Assembly: GCA_032191485.1 (NCBI GenBank) | Contig: JAVDOI010000130.1 | Coordinates: 139,501-203,500, forward strand | Length of the DNA: 64,000 bases | Reading direction: 5' to 3' | Source: Leptoclinus maculatus | Lineage: Eukaryota; Chordata; Actinopteri; Perciformes; Stichaeidae | Shown: positions 22,350 through 32,681 of the stretch, piece after piece | How positions within the stretch are numbered: position 1 is the stretch's first letter | Layout of the letters: the number at the start of each line of letters is the position of its first letter | Translations under genes and position numbers: made by a program | Notes under the pieces: generated by a model | What the model saw: only the letters and a program-made list of their open reading frames with translations | Databases searched by the model: none | Told to the model about the DNA's origin: nothing

Positions 22350-22773
22350 TTGTTATTTTTCGTCACTACCTCCCCGAGTCGGGAGTGGGTAATTTGCGCG
22401 CCTGCTGCCTTCCTTGGATGTGGTAGCCGTTTCTCAGGCTCCCTCTCCGGAATCGAACCCTGATTCCCCGTTACCCGTGGTCACCATGGTAGGCACAGAA
22501 AGTACCATCGAAAGTTGATAGGGCAGACATTCGAATGAGACGTCGCCGCCACGAGGGCCAGCGATCGGCTCGAGGTTATCTAGAGTCACCAAAGCGGCCG
22601 GGGACCCCGAGGGGCAACCCCGCATGGGTTTTGGGTCTGATAAATGCACGCATCCCCGAAGGTCAGCGCTCGTTTGCATGTATTAGCTCTAGAATTGCCA
22701 CAGTTATCCAAGTAACGTTAGAGCGATCAAAGGAACCATAACTGATTTAATGAGCCATTCGCAGTTTCACTGC
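22350..22773 (-). rRNA. 18S rRNA fragment, 5' domain, antisense, copy 1
   Basis: Read on the minus strand this is textbook eukaryotic 18S rRNA from CAGTGAAACTGCGAATGGCT through GCTAATACATGCAAACGAGC, GGGATGCGTGCATTTATCAG and GGTTCGATTCCGGAGAGGGA to GGTAGTGACGAAAAATAACA. That is about 424 nt, roughly nucleotides 80-500 of the mature RNA. It is not a functional rRNA gene: the 5' end and more than 1.3 kb of 3' sequence are absent. Confidence 0.95.
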
Positions 22774-22784
22774 GAATGGCTCAT
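22750..22784. repeat. Snap-back hairpin at the 18S-adgb junction
   Basis: ATGAGCCATTCGCAG (22750-22764), loop TTTCA, then CTGCGAATGGCTCAT (22770-22784): a perfect 15-bp inverted repeat. The left arm is antisense 18S and the right arm is the same 18S stretch in sense. Native 18S contains CAGTGAAACTG, itself a CAGT...ACTG inverted repeat, so a cDNA ending there could fold and prime on itself. The same hairpin is present in all five copies. Confidence 0.95.
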
Positions 22785-25179
22785 GTTTGGGGATGAAGAA
22801 ACCATCATGGCACAACTTATCAAGGAAAGTGCTCGTTTCACTGACCAGGCTTCGTCCATATGGAGGGCCCTGTCCAGATTGGTGTCTTCCTTTAGCGATG
22901 AGCAGGACCAGCCAGCAGCCAGAAGAACCCTGGAAGAGGCTCACTGCCCCCAAAACATCAACACCACCCTGGGAAAGGGGCAACACCGCAAGGTGTTTAA
23001 CTCTGCAGTTTACAAAATGCTGTTTGAGGCTCTGGGCAGGAAGCTGACATCGGAGGAGCGCTTTGCTATACTGGCCCTCACAGCTGACCCTTCACTCTCA
23101 GCCACTGACCCCAAAGAACACTCCCCTACATTGGATGCAGAATCAAAGCCTCCAGAAAGCTGGAGAGACAGGGAGCCGACAGACAGGGAGGTCGAGGCAG
23201 TCACCATTCTGCAGGCTGCGTTCAAAGGACGCTTAGTGCGAGAGATCTTGAATGCCTCAAAACCGGGCACAAAGGAGAAACTCAGCGCTTCTAAGGTCCT
23301 TTCAGACATGTGGCCGAAGGTTGAATCAGATGCAGAAAAACATGCTGCCCTCTTGCTACGGTATATCATTGAGCACTCCGAGAGGAGAGCAGAGCTCTAC
23401 TACCCCTGTCAGCAGGACGAATGGACCAGAGTCACCTTCGCTGATTACTCCGTCTCTCTTCAAGACACAGCCAACTCCTGGGTCTTGGTCTTTAGAGAGG
23501 TGTTCCTGGTTCATAAGGAGATGCAGCTAGTACCAAAGGTCTACTCCCCCGTCCCGAATTGTCTGCTACACGTCGTAAACAACGACACCGGAGAGGAGCT
23601 GGACATGTTCTTCAACAAAGTGGCAACCCATGTCTACCAACCCAACAAGCTTGGTTATACCTTCGTAGCAGAGGCTGTTGCACCCGAGTCGCCCCCTGCT
23701 GGTGCCAAGTGGAGGATGCGCTTGATTGGCGGAAGGGAACTCCTTCCAAAACTGTCCCGCGAGACTCCACTCAACACGTTCTCAGTGAAGGAATTCAGGA
23801 ATTATTACATTCCCAATGACAAAAACCTCATATGTCGTTACACTGTGCAGGTGACTGCAGACGTCCTTGGAACAATTCAGTTCCAGACTTCTAAGCCAGA
23901 CGTATTGATCCGTCTGTCTGTTCTGGACCAGGAGAAAGTGGTGGCCGGCAATACTGGCAAGGGTCATGTGGTAATTCCTGTGTTCTTCTTCCGGGCCAAC
24001 AAAGCCCTTCATTCCACAGATGAGAAGAACCACAACCAGAAGGGATCCCCCCCCACCCAGGGCAAGGGAGTCAAGGGGATGGACACTCCCCAGGAGAGAG
24101 ACGAGGAGGTCAGCACAGCTGGGAAATCAGACTCCTCGTTTGACCAGTTCCAGCCTCCCACAGAGACTATGGTATCACTGACAACTGCCTGCGTGGTTCA
24201 TAAGTATGTGGTGCAGGCAGAGGTGCTTCACAAGAGCTGGGATTTGGATGAATCTCAGCTGGCTTTTGTCCACACGCTCAGAGACTTGGAGAAGAATGAC
24301 ATGAGAGTATACAAGCTTGAGGACTTGAACCGTTCACCCACCGCTGACACACCGCACCATCACGGGCACAAATCTGGCACACCCAAAGCCAGCCGCAAAG
24401 GGGAAGTTGACAAGGAGAAGGGGAGGCCAGCTGCCAACTCTAAATCTGGCTCCAGGCAGGAAACGAGGCTTGACCTGACCAAGGCGAACTGGACTCTGCG
24501 TGTGGTCACTGACAAGAGCGAAGCACAGAGCATTGAGGTGTCGAAGAACACAGAGAGAATGGACCAGATTAAAGCTGTTAAAAAAGCCTGGGTCATGGCT
24601 GAACCAGGCCGCTGTGCCAAGGCTTTACAGTCTCGTCTCAAGTTTCTTAACCAGCTCCAACCTCAAGCAGCTGATGAAACTGCTACAGATGACGCAGAAA
24701 GCAAAGAGCCAGCTGCTTCCAGATCTGATCCCGGCACCGCTCTCAGTCTATCTAATAAAAAGCTGACCATGGACTACACTCCCTTCATCAGACGCCAAAA
24801 GGATTTTCCAGAGCTGATGGACTCGCAGGTAGAGGAGATCCAGCAGAGGGAGCGCTTAGAAAAGATCCAGACTTACCGGTTGGTCCGAGACAATGTGCTG
24901 GAGCATCAGAAACAGCAGGAGCTCAACAGGAAAGAGCTAATAATACAACAGCTGGACATGTATGAGCACATGCAGGCAGCCTTGGGGCAGCGCCGTAAGA
25001 ATTTCCTGGATGCTTGCGAGTCATTTAGTAGCCGTCAGATGGCAGCTGTGAAAAAGAAACAAGAAGAGAAACAAGCTCTGGATGACGCTCAGCAGGCAGT
25101 CGTAGAAAAAACAAAGGCCACCTCTTCTGCCAAACAGCAGCGAAACAAACGGGCCAAGAGCGCTGGCAAGAAGAAATGA
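22750..25179 (+). CDS. adgb: Androglobin C-terminal half, intronless, copy 1
   Basis: An 809-codon frame from the ATG at 22750 to TGA. The first 11-12 codons come from the 18S hairpin; adgb homology starts at about the second ATG (22783). Residues about 15-115 and 180-225 fit the two parts of the circularly permuted globin domain, separated by an IQ motif at 148-167 (TILQAAFKGRLVREI). Then come the long conserved androglobin region (DEWTRVTFADY, FREVFLVHKEM, NNDTGEEL, YYIPNDKN), a coiled coil at about 700-780 and a Lys-rich tail ending SAGKKK. Androglobin is a testis- and cilia-associated metazoan globin of about 1600 residues; the N-terminal calpain-like half is missing here. The absence of introns shows it derives from spliced mRNA. 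It lies inside a retroelement LTR. Whether it is translated is unknown; an intact frame may only reflect youth. Confidence 0.85.
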   Translation: MSHSQFHCEWLMFGDEETIMAQLIKESARFTDQASSIWRALSRLVSSFSDEQDQPAARRTLEEAHCPQNINTTLGKGQHRKVFNSAVYKMLFEALGRKLTSEERFAILALTADPSLSATDPKEHSPTLDAESKPPESWRDREPTDREVEAVTILQAAFKGRLVREILNASKPGTKEKLSASKVLSDMWPKVESDAEKHAALLLRYIIEHSERRAELYYPCQQDEWTRVTFADYSVSLQDTANSWVLVFREVFLVHKEMQLVPKVYSPVPNCLLHVVNNDTGEELDMFFNKVATHVYQPNKLGYTFVAEAVAPESPPAGAKWRMRLIGGRELLPKLSRETPLNTFSVKEFRNYYIPNDKNLICRYTVQVTADVLGTIQFQTSKPDVLIRLSVLDQEKVVAGNTGKGHVVIPVFFFRANKALHSTDEKNHNQKGSPPTQGKGVKGMDTPQERDEEVSTAGKSDSSFDQFQPPTETMVSLTTACVVHKYVVQAEVLHKSWDLDESQLAFVHTLRDLEKNDMRVYKLEDLNRSPTADTPHHHGHKSGTPKASRKGEVDKEKGRPAANSKSGSRQETRLDLTKANWTLRVVTDKSEAQSIEVSKNTERMDQIKAVKKAWVMAEPGRCAKALQSRLKFLNQLQPQAADETATDDAESKEPAASRSDPGTALSLSNKKLTMDYTPFIRRQKDFPELMDSQVEEIQQRERLEKIQTYRLVRDNVLEHQKQQELNRKELIIQQLDMYEHMQAALGQRRKNFLDACESFSSRQMAAVKKKQEEKQALDDAQQAVVEKTKATSSAKQQRNKRAKSAGKKK

Positions 25180-25512
25180 TGGTCGTTGGCACTAAGTTCC
25201 AGTCTTAATTCTCCTCAGCAGACAGCTCTCAACAAGTCTGTTAGAACACGGAAGAATCTTCATTTAACATAGCTTGTTGATGATATCATTTATAACTTGA
25301 TGATATAATACTAAAAGGTTGTTGTTGCACCTGATCCCGAGCTGAAAGTGCTGTTGCCTTTCATTGAAATAAGAAAGATTCTAACTAAAGTCCTGAAACT
25401 CTTCTACGGATGCCTGGGTCTTTATTTCACGGATCTACTGTTAGCTATCTGCTAAGCTTTCCTGCACAAAGCAAGAGCAGAATATCAACAGGAAGACGAA
25501 ACTCCAGAGGTT

Positions 25513-27189
25513 ATGTCAAAGTGCACAGAAGTCTGTGGAGACTCAGTTGGCTCACGTTCATGCTCCAAAATATGCTTGGTCAAGGTCTACCCTGCAGGTC
25601 AAAGAGAGAAAGCGGTTAAAGCATATGCTGTCCTCGATGAACAGAGTAATAGGTCCTTGGCAAAGACAGAGCTACTCGACCTTTTTGGCATTGGAGCGGG
25701 TGCCGCTCCATACATCCTTAAAACATGCTCAGGGGTCATGGAAACATCAGGGCGGCGCGCCAGTAAACTCATAGTTGAGTCAATTGATGGCAACGTACAG
25801 ATCCCTCTCCCCACACTCATAGAGTGTGACATGATGCCTAACGACCGTTCAGAGATCCCCTCACCAGAGATAGCACATCTTTATCCCCACCTCCAGCCAG
25901 TGGCGGATAAAATCCCAGTCATTGATCCTGAGGCAGCCATTCTCCTTCTCCTTGGCAGAGACATACTACGTGTACACAAGGTGCGTAAACAGTACAATGG
26001 ACCCAACAACGCACCATATGCTCAACAACTTGACCTTGGCTGGGTTATTGTTGGAGAAATATGTCTCAGAGGAGCACACAAGCCAAGCAGCATCAATGTC
26101 TACAAGACCAATATCCTAACTAATGGACGTACGTCTTTCCTTAGTCCATGTGCTAGTGTCATCCATGTCAAAGAGAAAGTTAACAAGAGGACATCAAGTC
26201 AGAGTAGTCAAACCTTTGAAGACACAGAGCTCCTGGAGGACGATGATCTTAGAAGCAAAGTTTTTGACAGGTCAAAAGATGATGAGAAAATGGCGTTATC
26301 TATTGAAGATGAAGCCTTCCTTGAAAGCATGGACAAAAATGTCTACATGAACGAGGCAAACAGCTGGGTGGCTCCCTTACCATTCCGTTACCCAAGGCCT
26401 CGTCTCCCGAATAATAGGGATCAAGCAGAGAAACGTCTGTCTTTTCTGAGTCGCACACTGGAAAGAAAGCCAGGAGTGAAAAAACAATACTTTGACTTCA
26501 TGCAAAAGATCTTTGAGTCAGGCCAGGCAGAGTTAGCTCCGCCATTGGAGAAGAATCAAGAGTGCTGGTACCTACCCGCATTTGGTGTCTACCACCCTCA
26601 GAAGCCAGATCAAATACGTGTGGTGTTTGAACCCAGTGCCAAGCACGAAGGCATCTCTCTCAACGACATCCCTTTGAAGGAGAACAGTCATCTCTCACAT
26701 GAAGTACTGGCGACACTAATGGCTGAAGTCATGGCAATCATGAATGCAAGACCCTTAGTTCCAGTGTCCTCCGATCCTGAGATGACAGCAGTTTTCACAC
26801 CCGCAATGCTGCTCACTCAGAAGACTGACACAGTGTCTGCTCCGTCAGGGAAGATGGATCTCAAGGATCTCTATAACAAGCAGTGGAGGCAAGTCCAAAG
26901 CCTTGCTGAAACCTTCTGGAGACGCTGGAAGCAAGAATACTTGGCGACCCTCCAGCCTCGCAAGAAGTGGCAATCTGAAAGACCAAACTTGCAAGTTGGA
27001 GATGTGGTACTCCTCAAAGACACTCAAGTTAAGAGAAACGAGTGGCCCACAGGAGTTATTGCTGAGACTATTCCAAGCCGTGATGGCAGAGTTCGGAAAG
27101 TCAATGTCAGGATCATCAGAGACGGTACCCCTAAGGTGTATTCAAGACCTGTTACAGAAGTTGTACTGCTCCTCAGTGAGGGGACATAG
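25513..27189 (+). pseudogene. BEL/Pao protease-RT-integrase remnant, copy 2
   Basis: A 558-codon frame from an internal ATG, equal to the 3' part of the copy 1 polyprotein: protease segment, start of RT fused to the integrase C-terminus. The gag and zinc-knuckle regions are gone because the unit starts at their end. The segment 25486-25512 upstream is directly joined to an LTR terminus, so there is no primer site or gag leader. Confidence 0.85.
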
Positions 27190-27303
27190 TGGTATTATAA
27201 AATACCAGGCGGGGAGTGTTCTGCCCCCACATTTCTGTGTTGTAGAATGTAATTGCATTTTCATGCTCGTAGTTATCCCTCCTCTCTTGCCGTAGTTAGT
27301 GGC

Positions 27304-27727
27304 TTGTTATTTTTCGTCACTACCTCCCCGAGTCGGGAGTGGGTAATTTGCGCGCCTGCTGCCTTCCTTGGATGTGGTAGCCGTTTCTCAGGCTCCCTCT
27401 CCGGAATCGAACCCTGATTCCCCGTTACCCGTGGTCACCATGGTAGGCACAGAAAGTACCATCGAAAGTTGATAGGGCAGACATTCGAATGAGACGTCGC
27501 CGCCACGAGGGCCAGCGATCGGCTCGAGGTTATCTAGAGTCACCAAAGCGTCCGGGGACCCCGAGGGGCAACCCCGCATGGGTTTTGGGTCTGATAAATG
27601 CACGCATCCCCGAAGGTCAGCGCTCGTTTGCATGTATTAGCTCTAGAATTGCCACAGTTATCCAAGTAACGTTAGAGCGATCAAAGGAACCATAACTGAT
27701 TTAATGAGCCATTCGCAGTTTCACTGC
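27304..27727 (-). rRNA. 18S rRNA fragment, antisense, copy 2
   Basis: Identical to copy 1 except for a G to T change on the + strand at 27551 (AAGCGTCCGGGG instead of AAGCGGCCGGGG). Confidence 0.95.
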
Positions 27728-30133
27728 GAATGGCTCATGTTTGGGGATGAAGAAACCATCATGGCACAACTTATCAAGGAAAGTGCTCGTTTCACTGACC
27801 AGGCTTCGTCCATATGGAGGGCCCTGTCCAGATTGGTGTCTTCCTTTAGCGATGAGCAGGACCAGCCAGCAGCCAGAAGAACCCTGGAAGAGGCTCACTG
27901 CCCCCAAAACATCAACACCACCCTGGGAAAGGGGCAACACCGCAAGGTGTTTAACTCTGCAGTTTACAAAATGCTGTTTGAGGCTCTGGGCAGGAAGCTG
28001 ACATCGGAGGAGCGCTTTGCTATACTGGCCCTCACAGCTGACCCTTCACTCTCAGCCACTGACCCCAAAGAACACTCCCCTACATTGGATGCAGAATCAA
28101 AGCCTCCAGAAAGCTGGAGAGACAGGGAGCCGACAGACAGGGAGGTCGAGGCAGTCACCATTCTGCAGGCTGCGTTCAAAGGACGCTTAGTGCGAGAGAT
28201 CTTGAATGCCTCAAAACCGGGCACAAAGGAGAAACTCAGCGCTTCTAAGGTCCTTTCAGACATGTGGCCGAAGGTTGAATCAGATGCAGAAAAACATGCT
28301 GCCCTCTTGCTACGGTATATCATTGAGCACTCCGAGAGGAGAGCAGAGCTCTACTACCCCTGTCAGCAGGACGAATGGACCAGAGTCACCTTCGCTGATT
28401 ACTCCGTCTCTCTTCAAGACACAGCCAACTCCTGGGTCTTGGTCTTTAGAGAGGTGTTCCTGGTTCATAAGGAGATGCAGCTAGTACCAAAGGTCTACTC
28501 CCCCGTCCCGAATTGTCTGCTACACGTCGTAAACAACGACACCGGAGAGGAGCTGGACATGTTCTTCAACAAAGTGGCAACCCATGTCTACCAACCCAAC
28601 AAGCTTGGTTATACCTTCGTAGCAGAGGCTGTCGCACCCGAGTCGCCCCCTGCTGGTGCCAAGTGGAGGATGCGCTTGATTGGCGGAAGGGAACTCCTTC
28701 CAAAACTGTCCCGCGAGACTCCACTCAACACGTTCTCAGTGAAGGAATTCAGGAATTATTACATTCCCAATGACAAAAACCTCATATGTCGTTACACTGT
28801 GCAGGTGACTGCAGACGTCCTTGGAACAATTCAGTTCCAGACTTCTAAGCCAGACGTATTGATCCGTCTGTCTGTTCTGGACCAGGAGAAAGTGGTGGCC
28901 GGCAATACTGGCAAGGGTCATGTGGTAATTCCTGTGTTCTTCTTCCGGGCCAACAAAGCCCTTCATTCCACAGATGAGAAGAACCACAACCAGAAGGGAT
29001 CCCCCCCCACCCAGGGCAAGGGAGTCAAGGGGATGGACACTCCCCAGGAGAGAGACGAGGAGGTCAGCACAGCTGGGAAATCAGACTCCTCGTTTGACCA
29101 GTTCCAGCCTCCCACAGAGACTATGGTATCACTGACAACTGCCTGCGTGGTTCATAAGTATGTGGTGCAGGCAGAGGTGCTTCACAAGAGCTGGGATTTG
29201 GATGAATCTCAGCTGGCTTTTGTCCACACGCTCAGAGACTTGGAGAAGAATGACATGAGAGTATACAAGCTTGAGGACTTGAACCGTTCACCCACTGCTG
29301 ACACACCGCACCATCACGGGCACAAATCTGGCACACCCAAAGCCAGCCGCAAAGGGGAAGTTGACAAGGAGAAGGGGAGGCCAGCTGCCAACTCTAAATC
29401 TGGCTCCAGGCAGGAAACGAGGCTTGACCTGACCAAGGCGAACTGGACTCTGCGTGTGGTCACTGACAAGAGCGAAGCACAGAGCATTGAGGTGTCGAAG
29501 AACACAGAGAGAATGGACCAGATTAAAGCTGTTAAAAAAGCCTGGGTCATGGCTGAACCAGGCCGCTGTGCCAAGGCTTTACAGTCTCGTCTCAAGTTTC
29601 TTAACCAGCTCCAACCTCAAGCAGCTGATGAAACTGCTACAGATGACGCAGAAAGCAAAGAGCCAGCTGCTTCCAGATCTGATCCCGGCACCGCTCTCAG
29701 TCTATCTAATAAAAAGCTGACCATGGACTACACTCCCTTCATCAGACGCCAAAAGGATTTTCCAGAGCTGATGGACTCGCAGGTAGAGGAGATCCAGCAG
29801 AGGGAGCGCTTAGAAAAGATCCAGACTTACCGGTTGGTCCGAGACAATGTGCTGGAGCATCAGAAACAGCAGGAGCTCAACAGGAAAGAGCTAATAATAC
29901 AACAGCTGGACATGTATGAGCACATGCAGGCAGCCTTGGGGCAGCGCCGTAAGAATTTCCTGGATGCTTGCGAGTCATTTAGTAGCCGTCAGATGGCAGC
30001 TGTGAAAAAGAAACAAGAAGAGAAACAAGCTCTGGATGACGCTCAGCAGGCAGTCGTAGAAAAAACAAAGGCCACCTCTTCTGCCAAACAGCAGCGAAAC
30101 AAACGGGCCAAGAGCGCTGGCAAGAAGAAATGA
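27704..30133 (+). CDS. adgb: Androglobin C-terminal half, copy 2
   Basis: 809 codons, protein identical to copy 1. It differs silently at 28633 (GTC for GTT, shared with copies 3-5) and at 29296 (ACT for ACC, private CpG to TpG). Followed by the same 3' flank up to the LTR end at 30321. Domains are as in copy 1: split permuted globin, IQ motif, conserved central region, coiled coil and basic tail. No frameshift or stop. Confidence 0.85.
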   Translation: MSHSQFHCEWLMFGDEETIMAQLIKESARFTDQASSIWRALSRLVSSFSDEQDQPAARRTLEEAHCPQNINTTLGKGQHRKVFNSAVYKMLFEALGRKLTSEERFAILALTADPSLSATDPKEHSPTLDAESKPPESWRDREPTDREVEAVTILQAAFKGRLVREILNASKPGTKEKLSASKVLSDMWPKVESDAEKHAALLLRYIIEHSERRAELYYPCQQDEWTRVTFADYSVSLQDTANSWVLVFREVFLVHKEMQLVPKVYSPVPNCLLHVVNNDTGEELDMFFNKVATHVYQPNKLGYTFVAEAVAPESPPAGAKWRMRLIGGRELLPKLSRETPLNTFSVKEFRNYYIPNDKNLICRYTVQVTADVLGTIQFQTSKPDVLIRLSVLDQEKVVAGNTGKGHVVIPVFFFRANKALHSTDEKNHNQKGSPPTQGKGVKGMDTPQERDEEVSTAGKSDSSFDQFQPPTETMVSLTTACVVHKYVVQAEVLHKSWDLDESQLAFVHTLRDLEKNDMRVYKLEDLNRSPTADTPHHHGHKSGTPKASRKGEVDKEKGRPAANSKSGSRQETRLDLTKANWTLRVVTDKSEAQSIEVSKNTERMDQIKAVKKAWVMAEPGRCAKALQSRLKFLNQLQPQAADETATDDAESKEPAASRSDPGTALSLSNKKLTMDYTPFIRRQKDFPELMDSQVEEIQQRERLEKIQTYRLVRDNVLEHQKQQELNRKELIIQQLDMYEHMQAALGQRRKNFLDACESFSSRQMAAVKKKQEEKQALDDAQQAVVEKTKATSSAKQQRNKRAKSAGKKK

Positions 30134-30466
30134 TGGTCGTTGGCACTAAGTTCCAGTCTTAATTCTCCTCAGCAGACAGCTCTCAACAAGTCTGTTAGAA
30201 CACGGAAGAATCTTCATTTAACATAGCTTGTTGATGATATCATTTATAACTTGATGATATAATACTAAAAGGTTGTTGTTGCACCTGATCCCGAGCTGAA
30301 AGTGCTGTTGCCTTTCATTGAAATAAGAAAGATTCTAACTAAAGTCCTGAAACTCTTCTACGGATGCCTGGGTCTTTATTTCACGGATCTACTGTTAGCT
30401 ATCTGCTAAGCTTTCCTGCACAAAGCAAGAGCAGAATATCAACAGGAAGACGAAACTCCAGAGGTT

Positions 30467-32143
30467 ATGTCAAAGTGCACAGAAGTCTGTGGAGACTCAG
30501 TTGGCTCACGTTCATGCTCCAAAATATGCTTGGTCAAGGTCTACCCTGCAGGTCAAAGAGAGAAAGCGGTTAAAGCATATGCTGTCCTCGATGAACAGAG
30601 TAATAGGTCCTTGGCAAAGACAGAGCTACTCGACCTTTTTGGCATTGGAGCGGGTGCCGCTCCATACATCCTTAAAACATGCTCAGGGGTCATGGAAACA
30701 TCAGGGCGGCGCGCCAGTAAACTCATAGTTGAGTCAATTGATGGCAACGTACAGATCCCTCTCCCCACACTCATAGAGTGTGACATGATGCCTAACGACC
30801 GTTCAGAGATCCCCTCACCAGAGATAGCACATCTTTATCCCCACCTCCAGCCAGTGGCGGATAAAATCCCAGTCATTGATCCTGAGGCAGCCATTCTCCT
30901 TCTCCTTGGCAGAGACATACTACGTGTACACAAGGTGCGTAAACAGTACAATGGACCCAACAACGCACCATATGCTCAACAACTTGACCTTGGCTGGGTT
31001 ATTGTTGGAGAAATATGTCTCAGAGGAGCACACAAGCCAAGCAGCATCAATGTCTACAAGACCAATATCCTAACTAATGGACGTACGTCTTTCCTTAGTC
31101 CATGTGCTAGTGTCATCCATGTCAAAGAGAAAGTTAACAAGAGGACATCAAGTCAGAGTAGTCAAACCTTTGAAGACACAGAGCTCCTGGAGGACGATGA
31201 TCTTAGAAGCAAAGTTTTTGACAGGTCAAAAGATGATGAGAAAATGGCGTTATCTATTGAAGATGAAGCCTTCCTTGAAAGCATGGACAAAAATGTCTAC
31301 ATGAACGAGGCAAACAGCTGGGTGGCTCCCTTACCATTCCGTTACCCAAGGCCTCGTCTCCCGAATAATAGGGATCAAGCAGAGAAACGTCTGTCTTTTC
31401 TGAGTCGCACACTGGAAAGAAAGCCAGGAGTGAAAAAACAATACTTTGACTTCATGCAAAAGATCTTTGAGTCAGGCCAGGCAGAGTTAGCTCCGCCATT
31501 GGAGAAGAATCAAGAGTGCTGGTACCTACCCGCATTTGGTGTCTACCACCCTCAGAAGCCAGATCAAATACGTGTGGTGTTTGAACCCAGTGCCAAGCAC
31601 GAAGGCATCTCTCTCAACGACATCCCTTTGAAGGAGAACAGTCATCTCTCACATGAAGTACTGGCGACACTAATGGCTGAAGTCATGGCAATCATGAATG
31701 CAAGACCCTTAGTTCCAGTGTCCTCCGATCCTGAGATGACAGCAGTTTTCACACCCGCAATGCTGCTCACTCAGAAGACTGACACAGTGTCTGCTCCGTC
31801 AGGGAAGATGGATCTCAAGGATCTCTATAACAAGCAGTGGAGGCAAGTCCAAAGCCTTGCTGAAACCTTCTGGAGACGCTGGAAGCAAGAATACTTGGCG
31901 ACCCTCCAGCCTCGCAAGAAGTGGCAATCTGAAAGACCAAACTTGCAAGTTGGAGATGTGGTACTCCTCAAAGACACTCAAGTTAAGAGAAACGAGTGGC
32001 CCACAGGAGTTATTGCTGAGACTATTCCAAGCCGTGATGGCAGAGTTCGGAAAGTCAATGTCAGGATCATCAGAGACGGTACCCCTAAGGTGTATTCAAG
32101 ACCTGTTACAGAAGTTGTACTGCTCCTCAGTGAGGGGACATAG
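30467..32143 (+). pseudogene. BEL/Pao protease-RT-integrase remnant, copy 3
   Basis: 558 codons with the same protein sequence as copy 2. The in-frame RT-integrase deletion junction is shared, so it predates amplification. Confidence 0.85.
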
Positions 32144-32257
32144 TGGTATTATAAAATACCAGGCGGGGAGTGTTCTGCCCCCACATTTCTGTGTTGTAGA
32201 ATGTAATTGCATTTTCATGCTCGTAGTTATCCCTCCTCTCTTGCCGTAGTTAGTGGC

Positions 32258-32681
32258 TTGTTATTTTTCGTCACTACCTCCCCGAGTCGGGAGTGGGTAA
32301 TTTGCGCGCCTGCTGCCTTCCTTGGATGTGGTAGCCGTTTCTCAGGCTCCCTCTCCGGAATCGAACCCTGATTCCCCGTTACCCGTGGTCACCATGGTAG
32401 GCACAGAAAGTACCATCGAAAGTTGATAGGGCAGACATTCGAATGAGACGTCGCCGCCACGAGGGCCAGCGATCGGCTCGAGGTTATCTAGAGTCACCAA
32501 AGCGGCCGGGGACCCCGAGGGGCAACCCCGCATGGGTTTTGGGTCTGATAAATGCACGCATCCCCGAAGGTCAGCGCTCGTTTGCATGTATTAGCTCTAG
32601 AATTGCCACAGTTATCCAAGTAACGTTAGAGCGATCAAAGGAACCATAACTGATTTAATGAGCCATTCGCAGTTTCACTGC
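32258..32681 (-). rRNA. 18S rRNA fragment, antisense, copy 3
   Basis: Same sequence as the copy 1 fragment, including the AAGCGGCCGGGG site. Confidence 0.95.

Larger units (their letters stand above)
22263..25484 (+). mobile_element. Chimeric 3' LTR of BEL/Pao, copy 1
   Basis: Compared with the intact 5' LTR, the first 98 bp (22263-22360) and last 118 bp (25367-25484) are retained, and the middle is replaced by about 3 kb of 18S rRNA and adgb sequence. The left join shares TTGTTATTTTT between the LTR and reverse-complemented 18S. The right join falls at AAATAAGAAAG, where adgb 3' flank passes into LTR. The element ends are preserved, so the chimera still looks like an LTR to a recombination or integration machinery. 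Confidence 0.85.
27217..30438 (+). mobile_element. Chimeric LTR, copy 2
   Basis: Same structure as 22263-25484: LTR start to 27314, antisense 18S, adgb, and LTR end from 30321. Confidence 0.85.

Noticed and set aside
22434..22741. Small open frames on both strands over the 18S fragment, repeated in each copy
   Set aside because: rRNA sequence, conserved as RNA; not coding.
22350..22773. A functional rRNA gene
   Set aside because: Only about 424 of some 1850 nt, with foreign sequence on both sides.
24360..24641. Open frames antisense to adgb, repeated in every copy
   Set aside because: Shadows of the coding strand; no homology or start context.
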